Positions 11,962 to 24,800 of a stretch of DNA of 64,000 nt are shown piece after piece (the first letter of the stretch is position 1; every line of letters begins with the position of its first letter). Where the stretch lies: NCBI RefSeq assembly GCF_002042975.1, contig NW_018150375.1:1526682-1590681 (forward strand). The letters run 5' to 3'. The position numbers and the translations under genes were made by a program. Below the pieces are notes generated by a model. It ran no database searches. It saw nothing but the letters and a program-made list of their open reading frames with translations, and was not told the DNA's origin. The stretch is from Orbicella faveolata. Lineage: Eukaryota > Cnidaria > Anthozoa > Scleractinia > Merulinidae.

Positions 11962-12688
11962 GGCTAAGGAAATGATATTCAAACCTCTTATTTATATCAT
12001 ACTGCTATCACGCTATGATTCTTGCTCCATTTAACCGCCTAATTTTGACATATTCATCACAATCGATCTGTCCATATATTTTCCTGACAAACTAATTTAT
12101 TGTTCCCGCTGAAAAAAAACAACAAAAAAACATCACACAATCCCTTGACACCAGTTAACTACACAATAAAACCAGCCTTGAAAAAATCTCAAGTTTACTC
12201 GTCGCAATGCAGAATTTAAGTTTACGGTAAGCGGCAGAACCTTTTAAGAGCTTATGACTTTGTTTTCTTTTCCTTGAACGAGCAATCCAGCATAAAAATA
12301 GGCAAAACAAACTCTTATTTAGCAAACATTAATATTCTCACTTTCATGGGCAAACAACTCAAGACAGACGACGAAAGATTATCATTTTTTCCGCTTTCTG
12401 TTTGCACGTTAGTTCTAAGCGTCTCGAGAAAGCGATATGCCTACTGAATACGGGCCTTGCTGGTTTCTCACCGAATGGAACAGAAAATGAAACTCACACT
12501 TAGTACGAAATTGTTCAACTTTATTTACAAGAGAATGAGTGCAATGCAGAGTTAAAAGGCTCTGCTAACGCCTTTGGCTGTTTATGGAGCTGCAAAGACA
12601 CCAGCTGGCATATTCCGTCACAGCAACTCTTGAAGTAATATTTGTAAGGATTATTTTGGCGGCACAATTCCTGTCTCAACAATATCTG

Positions 12689-12745
12689 TCACGCTTTGTC
12701 TTTACTTTGAGCCGCTTTCTTAGCCTTCACCATCTCAACCAAGTC
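12689..12745 (-). other. Duplicate of the last DNAJC2 exon
   Basis: It is identical to the terminal DNAJC2 exon at 18530-18586, with the same acceptor and stop. No other DNAJC2 exon lies upstream of it before the block ends at n 12792. It is most simply an assembly copy of the real exon and not a pseudogene. Confidence 0.8.
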
Positions 12746-12792
12746 CTAGGATTTAAATGAAAAAACATAGCAGGATTAAACATAGGTATAAN

Positions 12793-13406
12793 ATACATTC
12801 CTGCACAGAAAAAACTGTTAAAAAAATCATGTTATGGACAGTCACGGGAAAAAACATCGAGCAAGTGCTTTCTACCATATGGGTCCTGTGTTTGACTTAA
12901 AATAATAATAACAAACTCTTACCCAAGCTATTGCCCAACACTGAAAATCATGCACAACCTAAAGGTGAGGAAAAATTTCATGTCCCAGAAAATTGCCAAA
13001 CCCTCACACCCCCCTATACCTTTCAAAAAAAGGTACATGCCTGAGTATGCTTCGCCGGATGCTAATCTACTGTCTAGACGCCAAATCGCAGCTTTGTTTA
13101 TCGTGCTTTTTTGCGCTCTGACGAGCCAACTAAGTTGCGCTGTTGTGATGTAAATTGTCATAATCTGGATTATGTGAATATTTAGTAAATAAACCCCTTC
13201 AGGTGGCTGGTATGTCGACTGATGATGTCCGCGGTTGAGAGATTGTCCGAAAAATGAATATTTGGCCGAGAAGCTTTGTTAACAACAAAGGTGGCACCGA
13301 CCAAAGAAAAAGAACGTGGTATTCCGTGACTATCTGATAATTAAATTAGTTCTTGTTTATCGGTGAAAAACATTTACATTTTGAGTAAAACAAAATCGTT
13401 TCTCTT
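12793..13406. other. Unique spacer between the two block copies
   Basis: This 614 bp sequence lies between the n at 12792 and the second block copy, and nothing like it precedes copy 1. It contains no supported gene. It may be the other haplotype's sequence left of the block, or a contig end placed in the wrong order. Confidence 0.5.
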
Positions 13407-16400
13407 CCATTTATTCATCAGATATTTAACTTTCTTTTATATATCTCCAGAGGCGAAAGAAAAAAAAAAAAGCACATCTTCCGTGTGTTTTGGTGTGTTA
13501 CAAAGTTGGCGTAAAAAGCTAAATTGTTATGCTTGCTGCTTAAACGTAATGTTGAATTTAAAATGGACGTAAAACAACGTGAAACAGCAAAGTAAAATTT
13601 AAAGACTGTCATGAAAAACAGTAACTGTAGGTGATTCTTGGACCTGGAATGAAAATACAACCATGAAACATACACACTGCTAAGGGGAAAAGCCCTAGCA
13701 GACTACCAAGGTAAATACAAACCGGAAGTGAACTGAGCAGGGGTGGAGTACTTCACGGAGCAATATAATTGCATTCTGCACATCTGAGATTGTCTCACTA
13801 GTTCATAGTAATGGCCTTGTTTGATTCAATAATTCTAGCGAATCTTTATACGTACACATCAAGAGGTTATCAGATCAAAATCTCTTGGTACACGCGTGCT
13901 TATTCTTCAGTTTCGCGACCTATATGCTTAACAAATCGAATGAGGTTTAGCGTGGTCTGTGGATTCACTCGCCCGCGCCTCTTGAGTCCACAACATTTTG
14001 ACCACTGTGATGACGTGTATCGTTGTCGATAAGAGTACAGACCACGCTAAACCACATTTCGATTTGTTTTTTACCAAAAATGAAAACGTCAAAGAAGTGT
14101 TTTTGTTTTTCAGAACGCGAGCTGAAAAAGGCATTGCGTGACATATTGACGCAAGCATCGTTGTCTAGACTCTTATCAACAACGGCAAATTAGCCAATCA
14201 AATTGCGAGATTAGTAGCAATTGTGGTCAAATATACAATAGATTGCTGTCAGTCTGTTTTTCTCTCGAAATCAGGTGAAAGGTTTCAGACTAGAGAAGGG
14301 ATTGGGTACGAGTCATGGGCGAGGCATTCATCGCGACTTCCTTCGAGATATTAGGCGCGGCACTCGCCTCAACCCCTTTACGCCCATGCATACAGCCCTT
14401 CCTGCAACACTCGTCTGACCCTAAGTAAAAAGACCGGCTGCCAGTAGTCTCCTTATTCTAGAGCTAGAGAACGTTTGCTTGATTATATTGCTTGGTTGAA
14501 CTAAGATTTCTTAAGTCTAGTTATGGTTTGCATAGTTAAAGGCTAGATGGGCCCCGACTCTGCTGCGAATGCTATCAGCCGCGATCGTCTGTTTAAACGA
14601 CATGGTCGTTGAAAGTCCTGGTCGTATCAGGGACGCCCCTTTTTTCTTTTCTCCACATACTACTTAGTTTTAATCATTATATCAGGAGTCTGAGATACAT
14701 CAAATACACGAGAAGAGTTTCATCGCATCTTTTTGTCACGTACGCTTTGATCCTGTATTGCTCGTCATACATTGAGCTCTACCGTAATTTAGCAAGGACG
14801 TATTGATCTATACCATTATAATCAAGGTCACCGTTTCGTCGCGCGTGCAAGCTCAGCCACAAGAGAAGAACGACCATTTTGAAACTTGAGCCAACAACAC
14901 TCAACATGTCGCAACACAGGTCAACACATCACAACAGGTGGCCAAACGCGCACAACATGTATGTTGCGCTACATGTTGCGCCCAACAAAGTTGCGATATG
15001 TTGCGTTGAAATGTTGCGATCGTTTGGCAGGGGCTTAACGCGTACGGTAGCATTATCCATGGGACGACTAGATACCACATCTAAAAATAGCTTGAGAGAT
15101 AATATGGGGGATTAACTGTGTTACCCTTCATTTCCTCTTGCCTGTACCAGCTTCAAGTTGAAAAATGTCTAATTTTCTACAATACTGTTATATATTCAAT
15201 GACATCCTCTTCCATTGCCGTTGATGAGTCAGCTCGAGTGCATTTTGAATTCTCGGTACGGTGAGGTGTTAAAACTTCTAGTCTCACTGTTGGTGTTTCA
15301 CCGTTCCTCGGTTGAATTTTCCTTCTTAAAATAATAGCCTTGAACGCGTCCAGGAAGTCTCTCTTGAGAAATGTATAAAGAAGAGGATTAAAAATTGAGG
15401 TGAGATACTTCAAGATGAGAAATGCTCGCGAGAAGTCTTCTACAATAAACTTTGCGTCTTCACCTATAGGAAACCAGAGACCTTGGAAAAAGCTGATCAC
15501 AAACCAAGGGAACCAGCAGATAGCAAAAAGAAATGCCATAAACGCGAAAATTATCAGACATCTTTTTATATCTTTAGCTTTCCGGGCGACGGAAGAGTCA
15601 GCATAGTTTTTTCTTCCAACCCTTCGCGTCTTCCTTCGAATTCTGATGGTTTTGAACATGACAACTTGAGAATAGACAATTAAAACATACGGCACTAAAA
15701 ACACGAAAACAATACAGAATACAGTATGGCCTGTTTGAATTTGGCGTGTCACAGTTGCAATGTTGTTCTGTGGTGAATTTACGCGAAATCTTGGAAACCA
15801 CCACGCGACAGGTAGGAAGGCGATCACCGCAGCTGCCGTCCAAATGGCGCCAACAATCTTGAGAGAGGATTTTTTTGTCATCTTCCACCGATGGCGAAAA
15901 GGGTAAACGATGGAGAAATATCTCTCCGCTGTTATGGCAAAGATGTGATACGCCACTAGCACCACGACCAAGTAATGCAGAGCAGCTACGAAAAATCCCA
16001 AAATAAAATCTGGCGGGGTAGAAAAAACGATAACGATGAGAGGAACATTGATGAGCCCCGTCATAAAGTCGCACACGGCTAAACTTAACAATAAATAATT
16101 TCTCGGTGTCCTCAAGCGCTTTTCTTTGGCGAATAACAGAAACACTACGCCGTTTACAATGATAATCGAGACGGCAATTGGCAGGAGCTGAGCCATTACG
16201 CCCTTAAAACTGTGGCTTGTGCTTACGTCGTCCGTTGAAATTGCCGAAGAGTTGGAACTCGCCACAGACATGGTCGAAACTTTAAAACGGTGCTCTTGTA
16301 ATCAAATGGTGTTCTCGATCTTGATAAATCTTGATTGTCAATTAATTCAAATTTACAGTTGCAAGCGTGTGAAAAACGAAACAGGCTGATTGAATCTTTA

Positions 16401-18632
16401 CAGCAGGGTAGAACGTTCTGAGTTCCCTTGTTGTATTTTCCGAGGATTTAATATCATTCTGTTTTTTCTGCCAAAGATCTGTCAGTAACCGACCGCTTTC
16501 AGTCACAGGAAGTGCCTTATCAGCTGCACCAGGTAAAGATTGGCAATCTACAAATTGATATCATGCTGATGTCACTGCAGGATGCCCAGTTCTTAGTATT
16601 CACGTCGAAAACGTGACATTAATGCCTCAGTCAATCTATCCAAACTGACTTTCAACTAACAAACTGACGTACTGTGTTTATTAAAGCTCTGTCAGCAGGT
16701 ACAAAAAAGAAACGTGTCAAGAATATAATGTCATCCTTATGGAAGAAAGAAATGAACTCACTAACTGTATCCCACTTGAAATTTTGAATGCAACGAGCTC
16801 CCCTCTCCACTTTTATGCGAAAGTAGCGACCCTTCCAAAGCGGAGTTAAAACTGATTCTACGGTTATCATATTTCAAATAAAGCGACTCTCTAAAGTTGC
16901 TCGGCTTGGAATAAAGAACCTTGTTATTAAGAGCACAATCTGAAAATCAATAAATACTGGGAACAAATGTATAGAATTTCTGATAGTATGTTTCTTTTAA
17001 ATAAAATATTTACAATAGTTTTAACACATTTAGTTTCCGACATATTAGAACATACACGTTTGTAGCGAATCAAAGTCCCAAAAGTTACGTTAGGAACGCA
17101 GCAAAACTCAGTTTAATAGCAACCAGCGCCCTTTGCTTTCGGCGATTTAAGATCTTCAATAATTTTACCACGACAGTTTTTCTGGAAAGATTGAATCGCA
17201 TCTATAACCAAGACGCCCACCGGTTGTAAAACCGGCTTAAAAGCTTTTTTTTCCATTACTAATGATATTTTTAGGTAGAATATGCAAGAAAAATAAGCAT
17301 TTAAAACCAGGTGTACCAGTAATGACTTTCATTAACACAATTATGGTCAGAAACTCCATTGATGAACAAAGTTACGATATCGCCTACTGCTTATGAAATC
17401 ACCTATCGCTAAGCTAAACAATTTATTTGACGGTGCCTTTGGCGAGAAAAAGAAAGACGACTCCATTTGAAAAGAACAAGATGGCCATCCGTCGAACTTA
17501 AGCAGTATTTAGCTCGAGCTCTGATTTCTGCAAAATCATGCCGTATTGTTTTCTGCTGAGAGAATGTGAAAAATTAACTCACAAGTTAAATCAGCTGCCT
17601 CAGGGACCCGGGGGGTACTTCCAGAAAAATCGGGTGGGGGTATGCGGCCCGCTTCCTAAAACCCTTACCTCATTTAAGACCAAAATCTTTTTACAATTTA
17701 GCCAAAATCGATACCTTATTTGACCAAAACGGCTAAAAACCCGTAGCATTTGGGGCCACACATGCCTATATAGCCCATATAAGGGAGTACCCCCCCCCCC
17801 CAGGCTAAGGAAATGATATTCAAACCTCTTATTTATATCATACTGCTATCACGCTATGATTCTTGCTCCATTTAACCGCCTAATTTTGACATATTCATCA
17901 CAATCGATCTGTCCATATATTTTCCTGACAAACTAATTTATTGTTCCCGCTGAAAAAAAACAACAAAAAAACATCACACAATCCCTTGACACCAGTTAAC
18001 TACACAATAAAACCAGCCTTGAAAAAATCTCAAGTTTACTCGTCGCAATGCAGAATTTAAGTTTACGGTAAGCGGCAGAACCTTTTAAGAGCTTATGACT
18101 TTGTTTTCTTTTCCTTGAACGAGCAATCCAGCATAAAAATAGGCAAAACAAACTCTTATTTAGCAAACATTAATATTCTCACTTTCATGGGCAAACAACT
18201 CAAGACAGACGACGAAAGATTATCATTTTTTCCGCTTTCTGTTTGCACGTTAGTTCTAAGCGTCTCGAGAAAGCGATATGCCTACTGAATACGGGCCTTG
18301 CTGGTTTCTCACCGAATGGAACAGAAAATGAAACTCACACTTAGTACGAAATTGTTCAACTTTATTTACAAGAGAATGAGTGCAATGCAGAGTTAAAAGG
18401 CTCTGCTAACGCCTTTGGCTGTTTATGGAGCTGCAAAGACACCAGCTGGCATATTCCGTCACAGCAACTCTTGAAGTAATATTTGTAAGGATTATTTTGG
18501 CGGCACAATTCCTGTCTCAACAATATCTGTCACGCTTTGTCTTTACTTTGAGCCGCTTTCTTAGCCTTCACCATCTCAACCAAGTCCTAGGATTTAAATG
18601 AAAAAACATAGCAGGATTAAACATAGGTATAA
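13407..18632. repeat. Large near-identical block, copy 2
   Basis: This is the partner of 7566-12791. It is the copy continuous with the remaining DNAJC2 exons, so it is the more trustworthy placement. It repeats the palindromic MITE at 14888-15037 and the GGGGGGTACT MITE at 17607-17802. Confidence 0.9.
15177..16271 (-). CDS. Class A (rhodopsin-like) GPCR, intronless (copy 2)
   Basis: The single-exon 364-residue receptor starts MSVASSNSS, with a possible N-glycosylation site in the short N-terminus. Seven membrane segments are seen: TM1 near residues 25-48 with the conserved N (VNGVV), TM2 with LAVCD, TM3 closing with ERYFSIVYP (ERY variant of DRY), a basic third loop (KTIRIRRKTRRVGRK), TM6 with CWFPWF and TM7 with FNPLLYTF. 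No cysteine is seen at the usual top of TM3 or in the second outer loop, so the standard disulphide appears absent. The tail ends ITVL, a class I PDZ-ligand pattern (S/T-x-hydrophobic). It resembles the amine/peptide-like orphan receptors common in cnidarians; the ligand is unknown. It lies about 2.3 kb downstream of the DNAJC2 stop on the same strand. Confidence 0.88.
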   Translation of the reverse strand: MSVASSNSSAISTDDVSTSHSFKGVMAQLLPIAVSIIIVNGVVFLLFAKEKRLRTPRNYLLLSLAVCDFMTGLINVPLIVIVFSTPPDFILGFFVAALHYLVVVLVAYHIFAITAERYFSIVYPFRHRWKMTKKSSLKIVGAIWTAAAVIAFLPVAWWFPRFRVNSPQNNIATVTRQIQTGHTVFCIVFVFLVPYVLIVYSQVVMFKTIRIRRKTRRVGRKNYADSSVARKAKDIKRCLIIFAFMAFLFAICWFPWFVISFFQGLWFPIGEDAKFIVEDFSRAFLILKYLTSIFNPLLYTFLKRDFLDAFKAIILRRKIQPRNGETPTVRLEVLTPHRTENSKCTRADSSTAMEEDVIEYITVL

Positions 18633-21600
18633 AACAAAATAAAACACCTGCGTCCATCGCAATACAGCAATGCTGGGTTTGGTATTGTAAGCCATCGGTG
18701 TTTGGGCTGAATCAATCGACCACGAGAGTTGCAGGGTTTAAGGAGAAAGAATAGACCAGAGGATTCGTTGCTTCTCATTTACATTCCTGGGAGTAAAGTG
18801 TCTTGTCTGAGCAGACGAGACAATGGCCCCGCACATGACATAACGAGCACTGGCCGTTCTATCAAGCGATGAGCTGACTATTAACCACTGGGCCATTGCG
18901 CCTCGTCGTCTCAAAAAAATTGGCTTAAAAGCAAATCGCTTAAAATCCCCAAATACTGTTTATTTGCAGAGACTAAACAAACGTCTTCAAAAGATTGCGC
19001 ACTTTACTCTATGATTGAGAAAATTACTTCAAAGATTACTTCATTGTGATTGGCTGAGAGAAAACAGGTGCTTTTTAATTTGCCCTACGGTGTAAACTAA
19101 AACGCACGTGTTCGTATTTCTCTGTCACATAATAAATAAGAAATTGTGATATTTGAAAATTCTTCCATATTGAGGCTCGTGCAATTTTTTGGAAAATTTT
19201 TCACGAATAGTCTAAAATCCTGACCTGCACACGCATCCGCCCGATTACGGTAGAACCTCGCTATTCCGAACTCCGTTATCTCGATCGAACTTCCCGCTGT
19301 CTCGAATCAAATTATTTACCCTTGAATGTACTTTTTAAGTCGGATCTCCGACATGCCGAACTATTTTTCGTTTCTTTTAAAGAGCTCGAAACAGCGAGGT
19401 TCAACCTAGCCTCGATTTCCGCCGTTGTCTCGAGTCCAGACCCTGAGCGCGGGCTCCTTTCCCGACCAGCGGCTGGTAATCGAGATCAGGTTCAACTGCA
19501 ACTTCATGTACACTACTATACCTTGTATCTTTTCATGCATTCCTTTTTAGTTCTCCCCGGTACAGCTTCAGCTATTCGCTCCCATCTTTCGGGTGTATTC
19601 GCAGGATATGTGCGAAGGGCTTTCTCTAAAAGCTAAAAAAACGGATAAAGCAAATGTTACTGCTATTTCTACTTGATCATAGTTTAACTGTTAGTTATGT
19701 AAGATACTGCTGTACAATATTCAGGATATTGTTTCTCCTTTATTTTAGCTTGCATTTATGTATGTCTTTCTTCTTCTATGATAATAATATCGTCTTTAAT
19801 GTAAATATTAATTTAAATTAACTTAGCATGCGGCCAACGCCAACTTATAACTACATGACAGTGACCAACTCGAAAGCTCATTGGTTACTTTGGTCANAAA
19901 AAAAAAAAAAAAAAAAAACTGAACTGAGCTCTCGCGAAAAATAAATATCAGCGAATATGAGCAATCTATGCACAAACCGCGCTACCATTTGTGGGCATAA
20001 AAGAAATAAGGAGAAGACGTCTTCAAGTTTGTAGTTATGCAGCGACTTAAGCGGCTGTAGAGAAGGTGTGAAAATCAATCCAGATTGCGACCATCACGAA
20101 GTTAGTGTGAACGCTCTACCTCTGAGTAGAATTCTTGGAGCTGATCAATTGCGAGTTCTATCGATTCCCGTAGTTACGGTATCTCAAAGAATTTTTTCTC
20201 TCCGATTTTCTCTCATTCACTTTTCACACGTATGATCCACTTCATAAACTTATTATTAAGTGCGGAATCTAAATAGGAAGCAATCCATCAATCGAGCAAG
20301 CAAGCAAGCAGTCGAACGATGGATCTTCGCTCGATTCGTCCATCGATCGGTCAATGAACTTTAAACTGCTTTACATTATTTTATTGATACAGGGCAGCAT
20401 CTTACTCTTTGTTCCTCCGACGTCCATGCTGATGTCTGCTGAGCACCTTCTGTAGATTTGTTCGCTTACAAACAAAGATCGAAAACAGGGTAAGAATTGC
20501 TAGCTATTTCTACATCATCAAATATCACTATTAGACGGCGGTGCGAAGATATGAATTTCATTTTTGAGTTGTGAATTAAAACAACCCCATTTAGCCCATT
20601 AAGAAAAGGTAGATTACACAGGGTTGTACTGTATTTAAGAACTATTTCTGCTTCGTTATGTCCCTCTACTCACCATCATATCTTACTGTTGGGTCAGACT
20701 CCGTGGATGAGGTGGCCTTGCCTTGTGAGCGATCTTTGTCAAATTTCGCAAAAGCATTTCGATTAACTTCCTGTTTGACGGCTGGGTCTGTGGAACAAAC
20801 ATTTTTTCCAGCATTACACTAGTTAAGATCACTGGAGTTGCGCCTCTGTTATCTGTGCAACAAATACATAGATTGACTTTATTTGTATTGCTTCCAGAAG
20901 CGCTCAAAATCTAAATTCTCCTAACCGACTCCCAACGGATAACCGAGAAAATCAACAACTACGCAATTAACTTGATGTACTGCAAAATTCTCAAAACCAT
21001 CATTAAAGAAATGGATCACAACCAGTAAGGAGAATCGATATTTCGAGAGAAGTTGGCAACTAATGTGAACTATATGGAGACATGATTGATCATCGAAGGG
21101 AAATTAAAGCCTGAAAAAAAAAAAATCAGGTTTGAACTAAAACTCGCTAGCTCGCGGAGACAGAAAGCAACGCTTGAGTGCAAAACCCAGACCCTAGAGC
21201 CTGCACGCAGGCTATAACAGGACAACTAACTCCACCGTCATGAANAAAAAAAAAAAAAAAAAAAATCAGTCAGGCTTGAACGGGATTCGAACCCATGACC
21301 TCTGCGATACCGCAGCAGTGCTTTACCAACTGAGCTATCAAGCCGACTGGGAACTGGTCACGTTGTGAGTTCATAATATACCCGTAAAGTGAAGATATGA
21401 AGACCTGACTGATCATCGCAGTTGTACATACAACTTAAGCACTTGTAAAATTAAAGCACGAAAAAAATTCAGGTCTCAACGTCTTCATATCTTTCTCCGC
21501 AGTTCAAATATATGATCTTTCATATATTCACTTGTAATGCGAGTTATGTTGCTCTTGGAAACTAACGCCTAATAAGAGTTCACATTAGCTACCGCCTGAA

Positions 21601-21798
21601 CGATGGTACAACAGAAAGATGGAGCTACTTAACTAACCTAGCTTTTGTAAAGTCTTGACTTTCTTGATCACGTGTTTAGAGTCGCGTAAAGTGCCTGTCT
21701 TGGCATGCATGTTGACGTAATCAGCAATTACCTTCCATCTAAACAAAACCAAAACACAACAAGACAGACAGGAATGTATTAGGGTTTGCTGTTGTTGT

Positions 21799-21851
<53 letters not shown>

Positions 21852-24800
21852 TTGTTGTTGTTGTTAATGTTGTTGTTGTCAACTGACCCTACTCCGATCA
21901 GAAATGAATGGCGGGATGCGCGATACAAATACTTCAGCGGGAGTGGAATTTGCCCATTTTGACGTGCGGGAAGCGGGATAGTTTTAAAACTGACGGCGGG
22001 ATACGGGATGAAAACACACGTTACGGAAATAAAACTGCAACTCTAACCAGGCGGGGTCGAGATAAACAGGATTGCAAGAGCCTATGTTCAACGCTCAATG
22101 TGCACGCCGATCGACTAGCCTGTTAATCAGATTTAAGTAGTCAATGAACAAACGTTTTTAAAATAGTTTGTTCAACAACTTTCTCGTTACCGTTGTGGTT
22201 TGCCTTTAAGATCCCTATACACGCTTTGTACCTTGAGGCTGTTCCAGCTGGAAACAGATTAACAGCTTTAATAAGCAGCTGTGTCTGATCTTCTGTCCAG
22301 TCGTCACTAATTGCTCCATCATCTTTGTTCTTCGTAGTCTGTTTTGTTTCTGCTATAGCTTCTTGTCTCATTTTTTCTCTCATTTGTTCCATCTATTGCA
22401 AAAAGAATGTTGAAATATCGATCAACAGACGAGAAAATCAATTACAATATTTAGAGAGGAATTTAGCTTGTTTTCATGCGGTCCTCTATCCTGGTCGAAT
22501 TGGAATTTGGAGTGTTGGTTTTTGCGGAGGGAGGAAAACCGGAGAGCCCTGAGAAAGGCGAGAACCAACTACAAACTTAACTCACATACAACACCGGGCC
22601 AGGGGCCCGTTTCTCGAAGGTCCCGAAACGTTTTTGCACCCGGAAAACCATAGCAAAATCTCGAACCTTATGATTACAGAGCTGTTTTATTCACACATTC
22701 TTAATATGAACAGAGGTTCCCTTCTACAAGAAGTTTCAGGCGCATACACTTCTCCGTTGTCAGACACAGATGAACTAAAAATGGCTTTACGAGCCCAAAA
22801 AGGTTTAAGGGGCTTTTGAGAAACGGGCCCCAGAATCGAACCCGGGCCACACTGGTAGAAGGCGAGGCTCTCACCACTGTGCCATCACTACTCCCCTCAA
22901 GTAACTACAAAATCAAAATTTCAGTTCTGCAGGTTAATTTTTACAAGAACGGCGATCATTTCTTCAATCGTTCAAATTTGGGATACTAGCTTGATAATAG
23001 TGTCAAATGCGGTCTTTTTAAAGAGCACATAAAAAAAAACTCTTGGTTCGTGAAAGTTTTTCACAAAAAGTAGATTTTGTTAACATCACGTCACTATTTT
23101 GCAGAGGACAACTACGAAATGTTTCGAGATGTAGAACTTATAAGCAAAGCAATTGTACTGCTAAACCTTCAGTTCAACAACGTTCTCGTGCTATGGTCAT
23201 CTAGTCGAAGTTCCTCCATCGATACCAGCGGTTGGCGTCTTGTAACAATTCAATTCTTTAAACTCATTTATAAAAAGTAAACAATAAATCAGTGGTCACA
23301 ATGCAATAGATACGTGATAGTAAGGTTGCCTCACCTCTTTCTCATAAATTCCTCTAACTTCATCCTTTGAATCGGCTTTTTCGAGACCTTCTCGAAAAGA
23401 CTGTAAACTAACACAAAATTTAAAATATCATAATTAGAGGTACCATTAAGGAGCGGAGGGGGAGGGGGTGAATCTGAGGATCCCGTTACTTTTTGGCCTA
23501 ATTAATATCCTATATCCCGAAAACCACTAATTGGGCCTCATCATGACTAAGTCAGTCCACGAGAGTTGAAGTGAGCTGATGTGAACATAATGCAGAACTC
23601 ATTGAAGATCTGAACAGACCGCATGCACTTTTGAGCATGTATTACCTTTCAAGTGAAGTAACCTCAAGAAGTCGGTCCATCACTTCCATTTCCCGTATTC
23701 TTGCTTCTTCATCGTCGACAAAATATTCATAATTCTGACAATAAAAAAACAGACAATACTGTTGCTGATCCAGTAGAAGAGAAAACTGCTTTTAAAATAC
23801 CTCGTCTCAATGTACCACGTAGTTTCTTAAGGAACTAAAACCTTTCTACCTTTATTATAGTTCGTATTGTTTTCCTTTCTTTCTTCATTATATTCTTCAT
23901 CTTAGTTTTTTCCACTTTGGCTGCCTGCGCCTGAAAGGATAATGCAAATAAACAGATAAACAGAAAAAGCAAACACACATAAATATTACACAAATCAAAT
24001 GTTACGAGCATTAAGGTGGTTCGATACAGTTTTTTCTCGACCATACCTAGCATTTTCAATTGGCGTTTTACCAACCTTCCCTTGATCTGATCGATGTGGA
24101 AATTACACATGTTTTTGGAAAAGGATTGAACTATGGTTGAATGTGTTCTTTAGAGTAATCGACATTTCCATGGAAACGAAATCAACCAGATCTGTTATAG
24201 AAAAGCTGATGCCAACTTCTGAATTGCGATGTTTGGCAGGGGAATGTGCAAGAATAAAAAAATTCTCTATGTTTGACTTGGAATAAATCGCGAAAACATT
24301 TCAACCCATGCAATTTAATGAAATTAAATGGACTGAAAGGAGAACACTATTTCAATTAAATTACTTCAAAAGACACCAAAGTGTGCCTTGAAGTTATGTT
24401 TTGAAGCCATGAAAGTTTTGTTGGTTTGTGATTTCTTGATCTCGAGAACGAGACTTTTTCTCAACTGTCACAGAAGAGAAATATACCCCAAAACAAGAAG
24501 TAGGTTTATGCGTAATATTTGCTCTTCTATATATCCTTATCGTGAATAAATTCCGCACTTTACTTAGAATTGTAAACTTATCGTAATCTACAGGAAATGT
24601 CGTGAGATAAATGTATGAATCTTAACTGTAATATAATTACAAATTCATAAATGTTGACATAGAAAGGAACCTCTCGGTAACTCTTAAGATCATTCATAGT
24701 CTAGCATTTCGTATTACTATCGGTAATACCTGTTCTCAGCTGCGACGTAGTGTATTGTCAACCAACACCATTGTTTACCTATATCTTGAGCAATTTCCTC

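Larger units (their letters stand above)
7566..12791. repeat. Large near-identical block, copy 1 (offset 5841)
   Basis: This 5226 bp segment recurs at 13407-18632 with almost no differences; one is visible near the left end, ctttccttta versus ctttctttta. It carries a GPCR, a palindromic MITE, a GGGGGGTACT-type MITE and the last exon of DNAJC2. Copy 1 stops exactly at an ambiguous base (n at 12792), which suggests a contig join and not a true duplication. Only copy 2 is contiguous with the rest of DNAJC2. Confidence 0.9.

Noticed and set aside
9336-16271. Two tandem paralogous GPCR genes
   Set aside because: The proteins and all flanking DNA are identical and the first copy stops at an n, so one gene assembled twice is more likely.
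21272-21346. Functional tRNA gene
   Set aside because: Stems in the D and anticodon arms are mispaired, position 33 is not U, and it is embedded in SINE body sequence.
23335-23400. DNAJC2 exon 12 starting after the ttacag acceptor at 23401
   Set aside because: That start breaks phase with exon 11; the upstream tgttag acceptor (exon from 23407) keeps phase and fits the family.
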